Positions 1 to 10,623 of a stretch of 64,000 bases of DNA are shown piece after piece. Both the position numbers and the translations under genes were made by a program. How positions within the stretch are numbered: the stretch's first letter is position 1; each line of letters opens with the position of its first letter. This stretch comes from Psychrobacter sanguinis (GTDB lineage Bacteria; Pseudomonadota; Gammaproteobacteria; Pseudomonadales; Moraxellaceae): positions 1,550,001 through 1,614,000 of the forward strand of contig NZ_CP085990.1 in the NCBI RefSeq assembly GCF_020736705.1. Reading direction: 5' to 3'. The notes under the pieces were generated by a model. It made no database searches, was not told the origin of the DNA, and saw nothing but the letters and a program-made list of their open reading frames with translations.

Positions 1-391
1 GTAACGTAGGCTCGATATGACGAATTAAATCTTCATCACTCGCCGTGGTGGTTAGAAATTGTCTAGAGTCAGCGTCATAATATTCTGTCTCGATAACCAT
101 CACTTCTTCGACCAATTCGACAGGAACATTAATGGTCTTGGTTCTAACTTGTTTGGTAACAGTGACTTTGCCAATATCAAGGCGTTCTTTATCTACTACA
201 GCACGTTCTTCAAGCAGCTCTATAGTGCCGACTAAAGAGCGGTTAGTGGCATCGAGATTAGCAACATTGGAAGTAGGTAAGCTGTTGTCGGTTACTGAGG
301 GCGTGTTTAAGTTTAAGGCGTGTTGATCAGTATCTGTAGAGGCCAAATCCTGAGGATTATTACTATTAGGGTTGTTTGAAATAGGGTCCAT
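1..391 (-). CDS. DUF2382 (YsnF/AvaK-type) protein, C-terminus beyond the window
   Basis: The reverse strand opens with ATG at 391, preceded by AAAGGAA six bases upstream, and stays open to the window edge, giving 130 residues. Residues 1-50 are rich in Asn, Ser, Thr and Pro and look disordered. From about residue 58 the motif ELLEERAVVDKERLDIG appears, followed by beta-prone charged segments, as in DUF2382 domains. The next gene (738-1586) carries the same motif (ELLEERLTVNKDRVVAG), so the two are paralogues in tandem. DUF2382 proteins are generally linked to stress responses and have no established biochemistry. The product could have further domains outside the window. Identification of the family is firm; function is not known. 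Confidence 0.75.
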   Translation of the reverse strand, partial: MDPISNNPNSNNPQDLASTDTDQHALNLNTPSVTDNSLPTSNVANLDATNRSLVGTIELLEERAVVDKERLDIGKVTVTKQVRTKTINVPVELVEEVMVIETEYYDADSRQFLTTTASDEDLIRHIEPTL

Positions 392-737
392 AAGAATTCC
401 TTTATAAGTATGGTAAATAGTTGACAGTAAAAAACCGCAGCAAAAATTATTCTTATCTAATCATTTTGAGAACTAGTAAACTAAGTAAATCGTAGATAAA
501 ATAAAAATTAATAAAATTAATTAAGGTAATGGCTAATAGAATACTTCATATCAATTTATATCAAGTTTTCATTATGTTTACTTACTTATAGATAGCGTTA
601 AAAAAAGCCAGAGCTATTAACTCTGGCTTTCTCTTTAACAAGATTCTAAATGTTGTGAAGTTAACTAAAAACAGACTAATTAACCCAAAAACTTAAAATT
701 TGTTATTTAAGACTCGATAGGACTTACCCATCAATCC
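392..737. other. Intergenic region between two DUF2382 genes
   Basis: This AT-rich stretch holds the ribosome binding site of the gene ending at 1 and the terminator of the gene starting at 1586 (604-630). I see no further gene or RNA in it. Confidence 0.6.
604..630 (-). terminator. Rho-independent terminator after the PRC-barrel/DUF2382 gene
   Basis: A perfect 10-bp stem (AAAGCCAGAG with CTCTGGCTTT) and a 7-nt loop is followed on the reverse strand by a T run. It lies about 110 bp past the stop of the gene at 738-1586. Confidence 0.85.
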
Positions 738-1586
738 TTATTTACCACGAGCAGCACGTACATCATCAGCAGTGATACCATCACGGTTTACAAGGTTACC
801 TTCGCGGTCTACAACATTGCCATCACGGTCAACATCTAACTCTTCACGTTGGATAGTTTCGTTGATAGTTTCAGTATGACGCTCAGTTGTTTTACCAACG
901 TTAACTTCTTCAGTAACATATGTTTCTTTAGATACGTTAGCACGTTCTGCTTCAAGCTCAACTTGTACAGAATCTTGACCTACGTCATCACCAATTCTAC
1001 GATCTGTAGGACGGTTTACTTCAGTACGTTCGATATGAGCATGTTCTTCTTCAAGTTCAACATCTACTGCACGGTTTTCAGAAACAACATGTTTACCAAC
1101 ACTCACTAGGCCTGCCACAACACGATCTTTATTTACTGTTAAACGTTCTTCTAGAAGTTCAAGAGTATTTGGTGCATCATAAAAGTTATCTTTAACTTCT
1201 ACACGCTCTTCAGCAGGTACAGTGTCAGCGATGAATGCTTGACGGTCTCTTTCAGCTTGTTCTCTGTAGCTGTACTGATAGTCATGGTCATACTCTTCCA
1301 TGGCTTCAACTTGTGCTTTAGTTAATGTGTCAAAGAATACGTCATCACCAACGATACGAGCAAGACCTGCAGGTACTAATACTTCTTTTGAGCTGAACCA
1401 ACCACCAGCATCTACGATTAAATAACGGATACGGCCAGTCGCTTCTTCAACTAGAGCGCCTTCAATTTTACCGATTTTTTCTTCATTGGCGCCATAAGCA
1501 GCTTTACCAGTTGGATCATAATAATCATCACCAATAATATCGCGGTGAGTAGCTTGAATGTCTCTTAAACGGATTAGTTGACTCAT
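738..1586 (-). CDS. PRC-barrel and DUF2382 domain stress protein
   Basis: This 282-residue soluble protein has no signal peptide. Residues about 35-95 (IGKIEGALVEEATGRIRYLI) resemble a PRC-barrel, a small beta-barrel found in photosynthetic reaction centre H subunit and RimM. Residues about 140-250 form a DUF2382 (YsnF/AvaK) region that starts ELLEERLTVNKDRVVAG. The C-terminus is a short run of RDG/REG-type repeats (DRDGNVVDREGNLVNRDG). The start is supported by AAAGGAAA upstream of ATG 1586. The combination PRC-barrel plus DUF2382 is a known architecture in stress-tolerant bacteria, but its role is unproven. The incomplete gene at 1-391 is a tandem relative. Confident of domains, not of function. 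Confidence 0.8.
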   Translation of the reverse strand: MSQLIRLRDIQATHRDIIGDDYYDPTGKAAYGANEEKIGKIEGALVEEATGRIRYLIVDAGGWFSSKEVLVPAGLARIVGDDVFFDTLTKAQVEAMEEYDHDYQYSYREQAERDRQAFIADTVPAEERVEVKDNFYDAPNTLELLEERLTVNKDRVVAGLVSVGKHVVSENRAVDVELEEEHAHIERTEVNRPTDRRIGDDVGQDSVQVELEAERANVSKETYVTEEVNVGKTTERHTETINETIQREELDVDRDGNVVDREGNLVNRDGITADDVRAARGK

Positions 1587-2064
1587 TATAATTTTCCTTT
1601 TACTTTTTTTAGTTTGAAGTCCAATCTTGGACTTATTTGATTTTAAGTTAGTTAAATTTACTTTTTGTTAGGGTTAATACTGGATAAATCCTCAAAGGTT
1701 CATAACCAATATAAGTATCGGATCTAATTAAAGATATTAGGTGTTAAGTAAAGTCTTTAATTAATCTTTAACTACTTGTCGATAACTTGGGTATTAGATT
1801 AACAATAGATTTTCGATGTTTATATAGTGAACGAGTATCACAGTATTAAGTTGCGTAATGAGGTGTAATAGGGTGTAAGTTAACTAACAAAGATTTGGTA
1901 GTCTGTTACATACCTACTCTGTATTTGTAAATATATTACTGTTCTAACAAAAAAAAGAGCCTCACAAGGAGACTCTTTTTTAAATTAAAATAACTGAGTA
2001 ATTAAGAAAAAGTTATTTTAAACAGTTATTGGTTTTAAACACTTATTTATTCGACAGAATAGAC
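1587..2064. other. Intergenic region with terminator and inverted repeat
   Basis: It contains the thiolase terminator (1951-1981) and the leader of the PRC-barrel gene. An inverted repeat (TAATTAAAGA at 1725-1734, TCTTTAATTA at 1754-1763) lies about 140-180 bp upstream of that gene and may be a regulator site. I see no gene here. Confidence 0.5.
1951..1981 (-). terminator. Rho-independent terminator after the thiolase gene
   Basis: On the reverse strand GAGTCTC pairs with GAGGCTC (one G-T) across a CTTGT loop, inside flanking A and T runs. It follows the thiolase stop at 2065. Confidence 0.8.
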
Positions 2065-3246
2065 TTAAGGTAATTCGATAGCAACTGCCACAGCTTCACC
2101 GCCACCGATACAAAGTGAACCCACACCTTTTTTGCCGCCAGTACGTTTTAGAGAGTTGATAAGGGTCACTAAAATACGAGCTCCTGAACAACCTACTGGG
2201 TGACCTAGAGCACAAGCACCGCCTTCAATGTTTACTTTTTCATGTGGAATATTCAACTCATCCATAGCCGCCATAGTTACCATAGCGAAGGCTTCGTTAA
2301 TTTCCCATAAATCAACATCTTCTACTGACCAGCCTGCTTTAGCCAACACTTTTTCCATTGCACCGATTGGGGCAATAGTAAACTCAGAGGGATGACGTGA
2401 GTTAGAAGCGGTCGCAACAATACGTGCTTCGATGTTAAAGCCTTTTTCTTGAGCAACCTTTTCAGAGGTCACAACAACAGCAGCTGCACCGTCAGAGATT
2501 GAACTGGCGTTAGCCGCAGTAATGCTACCTTCTTTAGCAAAAGCAGGACGTAATAATGGAATACGTTCAGCATTGGCTTTAGCAGGTTGCTCATCGCTTT
2601 CTACAACAACGTCGCCTTTGCGAGTTTTAACCGTTACTGGTGTCACTTCATCTTTGAAATGACCTTCATTAATAGCAGTTAGTGCACGATTTAATGACTC
2701 AATAGCGAAGTTATCCATTTGTTCACGAGTGTAGCCTTTTTCATCGGCCATTTCTTGAGCAAATTGACCCATAAGTTTACCAGTATCAGCATCTTCTAGG
2801 CCGTCAAGGAACATATGGTCTTTAACTTCATTATGACCCATACGGTAGCCATTACGTGCTTGTGGCAAGATATAAGGGGCATTGGTCATAGATTCCATAC
2901 CACCAGCAACTACGATATCTGCACTACCTGCTTTAATCGTATCGTGCGCTTGCATTACAGCTTTCATGCCTGAACCACAAAGCTTATTAATAGTAACAGC
3001 GCCAGTGCTGTCAGGAATACCTGCGTTACGCATGGCTTGACGGGCTGGGCCTTGTTTTACGCCAGCGGTCAAGATACAACCCATAATGACTTCATCAATT
3101 TCTGCAGGATTAACACCGGCACGCTCAACAGCCGCTTTAATAGCAGCAGCACCAAGCTGTGGTGCAGTTGCGCCAGAAAGATCACCTTGGAAACCGCCCA
3201 TTGGGGTACGAGCGCCGCTTACAATTACAACTGAATCTGATGACAT
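2065..3246 (-). CDS. Acetyl-CoA C-acetyltransferase (thiolase)
   Basis: This 393-residue enzyme has the usual length of a biosynthetic-type thiolase, which condenses two acetyl-CoA to acetoacetyl-CoA or runs the reverse cleavage. The acyl-accepting Cys90 lies in NKLCGSGMKAV. His349 and Cys379 in CALGHPVGCSG and SLCIGGG complete the catalytic set, and NEAFA is present. ATG 3246 has AAGGA at good spacing. It lies 65 bp downstream of hom with no terminator between, so the two may be cotranscribed, although they share no pathway. Substrate chain length cannot be read from the sequence; AtoB/PhaA-like is most likely. Confidence 0.93.
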   Translation of the reverse strand: MSSDSVVIVSGARTPMGGFQGDLSGATAPQLGAAAIKAAVERAGVNPAEIDEVIMGCILTAGVKQGPARQAMRNAGIPDSTGAVTINKLCGSGMKAVMQAHDTIKAGSADIVVAGGMESMTNAPYILPQARNGYRMGHNEVKDHMFLDGLEDADTGKLMGQFAQEMADEKGYTREQMDNFAIESLNRALTAINEGHFKDEVTPVTVKTRKGDVVVESDEQPAKANAERIPLLRPAFAKEGSITAANASSISDGAAAVVVTSEKVAQEKGFNIEARIVATASNSRHPSEFTIAPIGAMEKVLAKAGWSVEDVDLWEINEAFAMVTMAAMDELNIPHEKVNIEGGACALGHPVGCSGARILVTLINSLKRTGGKKGVGSLCIGGGEAVAVAIELP

Positions 3247-3311
3247 ACGATTATCCTTAATTAAATTATATACATTTTAAATAATGAAGACTCTTATCGA
3301 GTCAACAAAGC

Positions 3312-4649
3312 TTAATCTAACTCATGCAAACGAATACGCACCACATCTGATGTGATCGCTTCCAAGGCTTCAATCTTCTTAATGGCGACATTCATCTGAT
3401 TTTCAATCACCGGTAACGTTAAGATAATAATGGGTACTTGGCCTTTTTGATGCGCAGGCTTTTGTAAAATAGCATCAATATTGATACCGGCATCACTCAA
3501 GATGCGTGTTACGTCTGCCAATACGCCTGGTGTGTCCTTAGCTTCTAAACGTAGATAGTAGCCGGTAACCATTTGGTCAGCAGCTAAAATTGGCGTATCA
3601 GACAACTGATTTGGCATGAAAGCAAGATGGGGCACATGATGACCATCTTTTACTGTCAACACACGGATTAAATCCATAACATCAGCCATCACTGCAGACG
3701 CTGTGGCTCCAGCACCGGCACCATCCCCGTAATATAGGGTTTGACCGAGCGGGTGAGAGTTAACGAGTACCGCATTTTTCACGCCGTTCACATTGGCAAG
3801 CAGTTTATCTTCTGGGATAAGAGTAGGGTGAACACGCAGTTCAATGCCGGTTACTTCTTTATTGACAGAGGGAGACCCTTGCTCTTTATAACGGCGCACC
3901 GCAAAGCCTAAATGCTTAATACGGTAGCCTAGCTCTTCTGCATAAGTGACATCTTGCAAGGTAATATTGGTAATACCTTCACAATATACTTTATCAAATT
4001 GTAGAGGAATACCGAAGGCAATAGAGGCCAGTAACGCTAACTTATGAGCAGCATCGATACCTTCTACGTCAAAAGTTGGGTCAGCTTCGGCATAGCCTAA
4101 TGCTTGTGCTTCAGCCAATACGTCATTGAAATCACGGCCGGTATCACGCATTTCAGACATAATGAAGTTACCGGTACCATTAATGATACCTGTGAGCCAA
4201 TCAATTTTATTGGCAGCCAACGCTTCACGCATGACTTTGATGATAGGAATGCCACCTGCTACGGCAGCTTCATAAGCCACGTGAACATGGTTCTCTTCAG
4301 CCAAGGCAAAAATTTCGTTGCCGTGTTCAGCGAGTAGTGCTTTATTGGCAGTAACCACATGCTTGCCATTTTTGATGGCATGAGTAATGACATCTTTGGC
4401 CACGGTTTGTCCACCAATAACTTCAACAACAATATCCACATCATCACTTTCGGCAATTGCCATTAAATCACTGCTTTGTTTAATAGCTGGGTCGATATCA
4501 TCACGTTGACGACGGGTACCTACTTGGGTAATAACAATATCGTGACCACTACGCCTCTTAAGCTCGGTTAAGTTATCTTTTAATAGGTCTAGGACACCGG
4601 TGCCCACAGTGCCCAATCCCAATATAGCAAGTTTGATTGATTTGCTCAC
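3312..4649 (-). CDS. hom: Homoserine dehydrogenase
   Basis: This 445-residue monofunctional enzyme reduces aspartate semialdehyde to homoserine in threonine and methionine synthesis. The N-terminal Rossmann motif GLGTVGTG is at residues 11-18. The central catalytic domain contains GIINGTGNFI and YAEADPTFDVEG. The C-terminal 90 residues (LRLEAKDTPGVLADVTRIL) form an ACT domain that normally senses threonine. The start codon is GTG at 4649, supported by GAGG six bases upstream. Threonine synthase, often the next gene in related bacteria, is not adjacent here; a thiolase gene follows instead. A DsbC-like gene lies upstream. Confidence 0.95.
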   Translation of the reverse strand: MSKSIKLAILGLGTVGTGVLDLLKDNLTELKRRSGHDIVITQVGTRRQRDDIDPAIKQSSDLMAIAESDDVDIVVEVIGGQTVAKDVITHAIKNGKHVVTANKALLAEHGNEIFALAEENHVHVAYEAAVAGGIPIIKVMREALAANKIDWLTGIINGTGNFIMSEMRDTGRDFNDVLAEAQALGYAEADPTFDVEGIDAAHKLALLASIAFGIPLQFDKVYCEGITNITLQDVTYAEELGYRIKHLGFAVRRYKEQGSPSVNKEVTGIELRVHPTLIPEDKLLANVNGVKNAVLVNSHPLGQTLYYGDGAGAGATASAVMADVMDLIRVLTVKDGHHVPHLAFMPNQLSDTPILAADQMVTGYYLRLEAKDTPGVLADVTRILSDAGINIDAILQKPAHQKGQVPIIILTLPVIENQMNVAIKKIEALEAITSDVVRIRLHELD

Positions 4650-4931
4650 GTTATCCTCAGTAGTGTTATCCAGCGTTATGATCGTTTTTTTGGTAATCGT
4701 TTTTTAGTGTAAATAAAAGGGGGTAAATACTCAATAAAGAGAATTAAAGTCAATATAGTGTATTACGATATGAATAAATAATACTATTGTTTTCTAAAAC
4801 TAAAGAGTACCGAATAGCTTTGACGACTACCTATAATTTACCCTCTAATCCTTGGGTGTTTTAATAAAGCGGCATTTATCTTAGCAGTCAATGCTCAGTG
4901 AATAAAGCATTAACTACTAAGCAGTCACTAA

Positions 4932-5759
4932 CTATTTGTTGGCAATGGCTGCTGCTGCCAATTGTTTGGCCGGCAAGTAGCCGCCGATTTGAACGCCCGA
5001 CTCCGTAAAGACGGCAGGCGTACCACTCACACCTAGGCTTAGCCCAAGGTCGATATGCGACTTCACAGGGCTGTCACATTTTGGTGATGAGATTTCTTGA
5101 CCCATTTTTGCTTTATTCATCGCTGTTTTACGATCATTGCTACACCATATGGCTTCCATTTTCGGCACACTGGCTTCACTACGCGGCCAAGCTAGATATC
5201 TAACTTCGATACCTTCAGCATTGATTTGATCCATCTCAGAATGCATCTTAGTGCAGTAAGGACAGTCGGCATCGGTAAAGGCATAGACTACGGCTTTGGT
5301 TGCGCCTTTGGCAGGATAAATAATCAGTTCACTTTTATCGACCGCTGCCAGTTTTTCTTTGGCTACCTTGGCGGTTAGTTCACTGCTGATTTCAACGGGC
5401 TGTTGTTTACCCACTTCCAAAATCTGACCTAGAATAATATGGCGACCTTCTTTATCACTATAAAAAGCCGGTACGCCTTCGGCATTAACCCAGTACATAT
5501 TTTCCATACTGGTAGGCACAGCAGAAATAATTTTTTGTTCAATACCAGAGGCTTTTAGATTGGCCTGAATGGCGTTAACCACCGCAGGATCTGATTCAGC
5601 AGAGGCAGTCGTGGTATTTTTGCTGGTTACAGGCTTGCTTTGCTTGGCTTCGGTGCTATTACTGTTACATCCAGTTATGGCAATGGCCAATGCCAATAAT
5701 GCAACCTTAGGTAGGTTAAGTGAATTTTTTGAAAAAGGTTTACCGAATGAATGGCTCAT
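4932..5759 (-). CDS. dsbC: DsbC-like thiol:disulfide interchange lipoprotein
   Basis: This 275-residue periplasmic protein has a lipobox (LALAIAITGC) with the lipidated Cys at residue 31. Residues 50-145 match the DsbC dimerisation region. The thioredoxin fold follows with active site CPYC at 166-169, in FTDADCPYCTKMH, and the cis-proline at 248 (GVSGTPAVF). Cys206 and Cys228 are spaced as in the structural disulfide of E. coli DsbC. Most DsbC proteins have CGYC, so the CPYC site and the lipid anchor are departures. It should isomerise wrong disulfides in envelope proteins. Proximity to hom is common in Moraxellaceae as I recall. Confidence 0.85.
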   Translation of the reverse strand: MSHSFGKPFSKNSLNLPKVALLALAIAITGCNSNSTEAKQSKPVTSKNTTTASAESDPAVVNAIQANLKASGIEQKIISAVPTSMENMYWVNAEGVPAFYSDKEGRHIILGQILEVGKQQPVEISSELTAKVAKEKLAAVDKSELIIYPAKGATKAVVYAFTDADCPYCTKMHSEMDQINAEGIEVRYLAWPRSEASVPKMEAIWCSNDRKTAMNKAKMGQEISSPKCDSPVKSHIDLGLSLGVSGTPAVFTESGVQIGGYLPAKQLAAAAIANK

Positions 5760-6087
5760 AATTGTTGTCTCTTAGATCAGATTTTTGAAGAAGTATTGTT
5801 ATCGATAGCAGGCATAAATCCACCATAAACCATTAGAAAATCACTAAAATGAATAGCTAAAGCTTATTAATCGTTCAATGATTGGTTAGGGATTTAAAGC
5901 CTTATTGATGCTTATAGTTTGATTTATAACCTTTGTTTAAATTATAAAAATGGCACTCAGTTTAGCATATTATCTATTTGATATAATCCAGAGAAACAAA
6001 AGCCCCACTGCGGTTAACAGTGGGGCAATTATTTAAGATACAGACAGATTTAAATCAGCGACTTATAGCCAAGCTGCTGATAGCAAT
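5760..6087. other. Intergenic region between ygiQ and dsbC
   Basis: It holds the terminator of the YgiQ gene (6002-6026) and presumably the dsbC promoter. I see no gene. Confidence 0.5.
6002..6026 (-). terminator. Rho-independent terminator after ygiQ
   Basis: A perfect 9-bp GC-rich stem (GCCCCACTG with CAGTGGGGC), 7-nt loop, then TTTTG on the reverse strand, about 60 bp past the ygiQ stop. Confidence 0.85.
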
Positions 6088-8571
6088 TTACTTAGTGGCA
6101 CGTGGCGGTAAACCAGTGTGCTGAGTTTGGAAGTTGCCTTTTTTAACCTGCTTATTTTTACTCTGATTATTTTTAGCCTGACTGTTGTTTGAGTTACTGG
6201 CACTTGAGCCATTGGTACTGCTATTACGGCTACGCTTCACTGAATCAGAACCGACACGGCTGTTCTTTTTGCGGGCGGATTGATAGGTGTCCTGACTGTC
6301 TCTGCCTTCTAAACGTGAATTAAAAGGCGGCACCAGACAATGGCGAGCGGTACCAATTAAGTCCTCACGACCTAAACGTTTTAGAGCTGCACGTAGCATG
6401 CCCCAGTTTTTGGGATCATGATAACGCAGGAAAGCTTTGTGCAATTTACGCTGCTTACCAGACTTCACGATTTCCACATCACCGCCTTCACGCGTCACTT
6501 TATGCAGCGGGTCTTTGTGAGTATGGTACATAGTAGTCGCTGTCGCCATAGGACTAGGATAGAACGCCTGTACTTGGTCTGTTCTAAAGTCATTACGTTT
6601 CAGCCACAGCGCCAGATTCATCATATCTTCATCAGTGGTACCTGGGTGAGCGGCGATAAAGTAAGGAATCAAGTACTGTTCTTTGCCCGCTTCTTGGCTG
6701 TACTGCTCAAACATCTGCTTAAACTTATCGTATGAGCCCATGCCAGGCTTCATCATCTTCGACAGGACGTTTTGCTCGGAATGTTCTGGGGCAATTTTTA
6801 GATAACCACCGACGTGATGAGTCACCAATTCTTTGACATACTCAGGGTCTTTTACCGCCAAGTCATAACGTAGCCCTGAAGCGATTAGAATCTTTTTAAC
6901 GCCTTTAATGTCACGTGCTTTACGATATAGCTTGGTTAAATTACTGTGGTCAGTCAGTAAGTTTTCACAGATATCAGGGTAAACACAAGACGGTTTGCGG
7001 CAGTTCTTTTCGATGGCTTCATCTTTACAGCTTAGGCGATACATGTTGGCAGTAGGGCCACCTAAGTCAGAGATAACGCCCGTAAAGTTAGGGGCAGTAT
7101 CTCGAATCGCTTCCACTTCACGCAATATCGACTCTTCAGAACGGTTCTGAATAATACGGCCTTCGTGCTCAGTAATAGAACAGAACGTACAGCCACCAAA
7201 GCAGCCACGCATAATGTTGACTGAGAATTTAATCATGTCAAAGGCTGGAATACGCGCATCGCCATAGCTTGGATGTGGCACGCGGGCATAGGGTAAGTCA
7301 AACACGTAATCCATCTCTTCCATCGATAAAGGAATAGGGGGTGGATTCAACCACACATCAATATCGGTTCGAGAGTTACCACCGCCGGTACCATGACGCT
7401 GGACCAACGCACGGGCATTACCTGGGTTGGTTTCTAAATGCAGAATACGGTTGGCGTGCGCATAAAGGACAGGATCAGATTTGACCTGCTCATAATCTGG
7501 CAAGCGAATGACCGTTTTTTCACGAGGGGGTAATTTAAGTTTGTGTTTACGCGCTGTTTTTGGTTTGTTGTTGTCATCTTGAGGGTCGACTAAACCAACC
7601 ATCTTCACCGGTTGCACATCATCATTAACTTGCTCGGCGTTTAGTATTTTATTGTCAACTGGCTCAGCTTTAAAGCCTTGATACTGACGCTCCATCGCTG
7701 ATAAGCTGGCATTGACCTTGCTTTCAGAGTTGCCTTTTTCTTTTTCAATAGAGCAGCTGTCCAAGTCTTCCGTCATCACATAAGGATTAATGATAGGGTC
7801 TACACGGCCTACGGTGTCCACATCATTACTGGCCACTTCCACCATATCGGCTTGCCAATGACGGCGCGATGGGGTCAACAAGTAAGCGGTGCCACGTAAG
7901 CTGCTCATTTGCTCGAAGGTATAGCCCTTTGATAAGCCATGCACCACATCCACGATGGCACGCTCAGCATTGCCATACAACAAGACATCGGCACGGCTGT
8001 CTAGCAAGATACTACGACGTACTTTGTCCGACCAATAATCATAGTGAGCAATACGGCGTAAGCTACCTTCAATACCGCCCAAAATAATCGGCACATCAGG
8101 ATACGCTTCACGGCAGCGCTGACTGTACACAATAGCGGCGCGATCCGGACGTTTGTCAGGGGCATTGTTTGGAGAGTAAGCATCATCACTACGGATACGG
8201 CGGTCAGCGGTGTAGCGGTTAATCATACTGTCCATATTACCCGCAGTTACGCCATACGCATAAACCGGTTTGCCCAGTTCCATAAAGGCATCTTTACTGG
8301 TCCAATCGGGCTGAGCAATGATACCGACACGGAAGCCCTGAGCTTCTAGTAAGCGACCGATAATGGCCATGCCAAAACTTGGATGATCGACGTAAGCGTC
8401 GCCTGAGATGATAATCACATCACAAGCATCCCAACCTAGCTCATCCATCTCTTTACGGCTCATGGGTAAGAAGGGGGCAGGTTCGTAGCAACTGGCCCAG
8501 TGCTTATCGTAGTCGTATAGAGGCGTAACGCCTTGTTTAAAAGCGGTGCGGGCAATGGTTTCAGCAGACAT
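6088..8571 (-). CDS. YgiQ family radical SAM protein
   Basis: This 827-residue protein has the N-terminal YgiQ domain ([13 protein letters not shown]), then a radical SAM core whose cluster motif CFGGCTFC lies near residue 455, and a C-terminal DUF3362-like part around residues 600-740 ([13 protein letters not shown]). The reaction catalysed by this family is not established. Residues about 275-350 form a low-complexity insert, and the last 70 residues are a Ser/Asn/Lys-rich tail ([18 protein letters not shown]) likely to be disordered. It appears to be a single-gene unit with its own terminator. Family assignment is firm; function is unknown. Confidence 0.9.
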   Translation of the reverse strand: MSAETIARTAFKQGVTPLYDYDKHWASCYEPAPFLPMSRKEMDELGWDACDVIIISGDAYVDHPSFGMAIIGRLLEAQGFRVGIIAQPDWTSKDAFMELGKPVYAYGVTAGNMDSMINRYTADRRIRSDDAYSPNNAPDKRPDRAAIVYSQRCREAYPDVPIILGGIEGSLRRIAHYDYWSDKVRRSILLDSRADVLLYGNAERAIVDVVHGLSKGYTFEQMSSLRGTAYLLTPSRRHWQADMVEVASNDVDTVGRVDPIINPYVMTEDLDSCSIEKEKGNSESKVNASLSAMERQYQGFKAEPVDNKILNAEQVNDDVQPVKMVGLVDPQDDNNKPKTARKHKLKLPPREKTVIRLPDYEQVKSDPVLYAHANRILHLETNPGNARALVQRHGTGGGNSRTDIDVWLNPPPIPLSMEEMDYVFDLPYARVPHPSYGDARIPAFDMIKFSVNIMRGCFGGCTFCSITEHEGRIIQNRSEESILREVEAIRDTAPNFTGVISDLGGPTANMYRLSCKDEAIEKNCRKPSCVYPDICENLLTDHSNLTKLYRKARDIKGVKKILIASGLRYDLAVKDPEYVKELVTHHVGGYLKIAPEHSEQNVLSKMMKPGMGSYDKFKQMFEQYSQEAGKEQYLIPYFIAAHPGTTDEDMMNLALWLKRNDFRTDQVQAFYPSPMATATTMYHTHKDPLHKVTREGGDVEIVKSGKQRKLHKAFLRYHDPKNWGMLRAALKRLGREDLIGTARHCLVPPFNSRLEGRDSQDTYQSARKKNSRVGSDSVKRSRNSSTNGSSASNSNNSQAKNNQSKNKQVKKGNFQTQHTGLPPRATK

Positions 8572-8740
8572 GGTTATGACCTAAACAATAATTTAATAAA
8601 GAGATTTAAAAGCGAGTGTGGCGAAGAAAAAATAGAGGGGTTTAAGAATGATAAAAAGAATATCGCTCATTTTAACATGAATTAGGTTCAAGTTGTTGTA
8701 AACCTGTATTTGTAGCTGGCAAGATAGTGGCATAAAAAAA

Positions 8741-8758
8741 GCCGGTAAAAGTACCGGC
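8741..8758 (-). terminator. Rho-independent terminator after the ferredoxin gene
   Basis: A perfect 7-bp stem (GCCGGTA with TACCGGC) and 4-nt loop, followed on the reverse strand by seven T, 25 bp past the ferredoxin stop. Confidence 0.85.
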
Positions 8759-8782
8759 CATTATAAGGATTTATATGCTGAG

Positions 8783-9040
<258 letters not shown>

Positions 9041-9157
9041 CTAACCTTTGTTCAATCTATCTATGTTCGATGTAGCTACCTAGTATTTGATGATAAATGG
9101 AATTTACTGACAAACACTACTTAGTAATAGAAAAATAGAGAGACAGTATGAGCCTTA

Positions 9158-10037
<880 letters not shown>

Positions 10038-10514
10038 ATGGCAAAGAAGACTAGAAAACCATCAAATCAGATTGCAACTAACAAAAAAGCCCGTCATGAG
10101 TATTTTATTGAAGAGACTTATGAAGCAGGGTTGGCATTGCAAGGTTGGGAAGTTAAAGCGATTCGTGCTGGCAAGATGACCATTACCGAAGCGTATGTGG
10201 TTTTCCGTGGCAATGAAGCTTTCTTATTCGGGGCTCACATTCAACCGCTGTTATCAAGCTCAACACATATCGATCCTGATAGTATTCGTACTCGTAAATT
10301 GCTGCTACATCGCAAAGAGATTGACACCTTGTTTGGCGCTGTAAACCAGAAAGGCTATGCCTGTGTGCCGTTAGAGGTGTATTGGAAAGACTCGTTGGTG
10401 AAATGCAAAATTGGCTTAGCCAAAGGTAAGAAGCTACACGATAAGCGTAAGACACTTAAAGATAGAGATTGGGAACGTGATCAACAACGTGGTTTTAAGC
10501 AGCACTTGGATTAA
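10038..10514 (+). CDS. smpB: SsrA-binding protein
   Basis: SmpB binds tmRNA and delivers it to stalled ribosomes for trans-translation. The protein is 158 residues when started at ATG 10038 ([20 protein letters not shown]), which matches the family; GAGAG lies 11 bases upstream. An in-frame GTG at 9999 would add 13 residues that have no counterpart in known SmpB. The OB-fold core ([19 protein letters not shown]) and the basic tail ([19 protein letters not shown]) are both present. It converges on gor. Confidence 0.96.
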   Translation: MAKKTRKPSNQIATNKKARHEYFIEETYEAGLALQGWEVKAIRAGKMTITEAYVVFRGNEAFLFGAHIQPLLSSSTHIDPDSIRTRKLLLHRKEIDTLFGAVNQKGYACVPLEVYWKDSLVKCKIGLAKGKKLHDKRKTLKDRDWERDQQRGFKQHLD

Positions 10515-10534
10515 AGCTTGGTGTTTTATTAACC

Positions 10535-10586
10535 GCGTCAATTAAAAAGGCCACTCTAAAAGTAGAGTGGCCTTTTTAATTGACGC
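10535..10586. terminator. Bidirectional terminator between smpB and gor
   Basis: A perfect 24-bp inverted repeat (10535-10558 and 10563-10586) with a 4-nt AAAG loop. The core GGCCACTCTA/TAGAGTGGCC is flanked by A and T runs on both sides, so it should stop transcription from both converging genes. Confidence 0.93.
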
Positions 10587-10623
10587 TTATGAAAGATTAA
10601 TCAACGCCTAAGTCAGCAGAAGA

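Noticed and set aside
849..1109. Forward-strand frame of 86 residues
   Set aside because: It is antisense to the DUF2382 gene, with a composition dictated by that gene's codons and no ribosome site.
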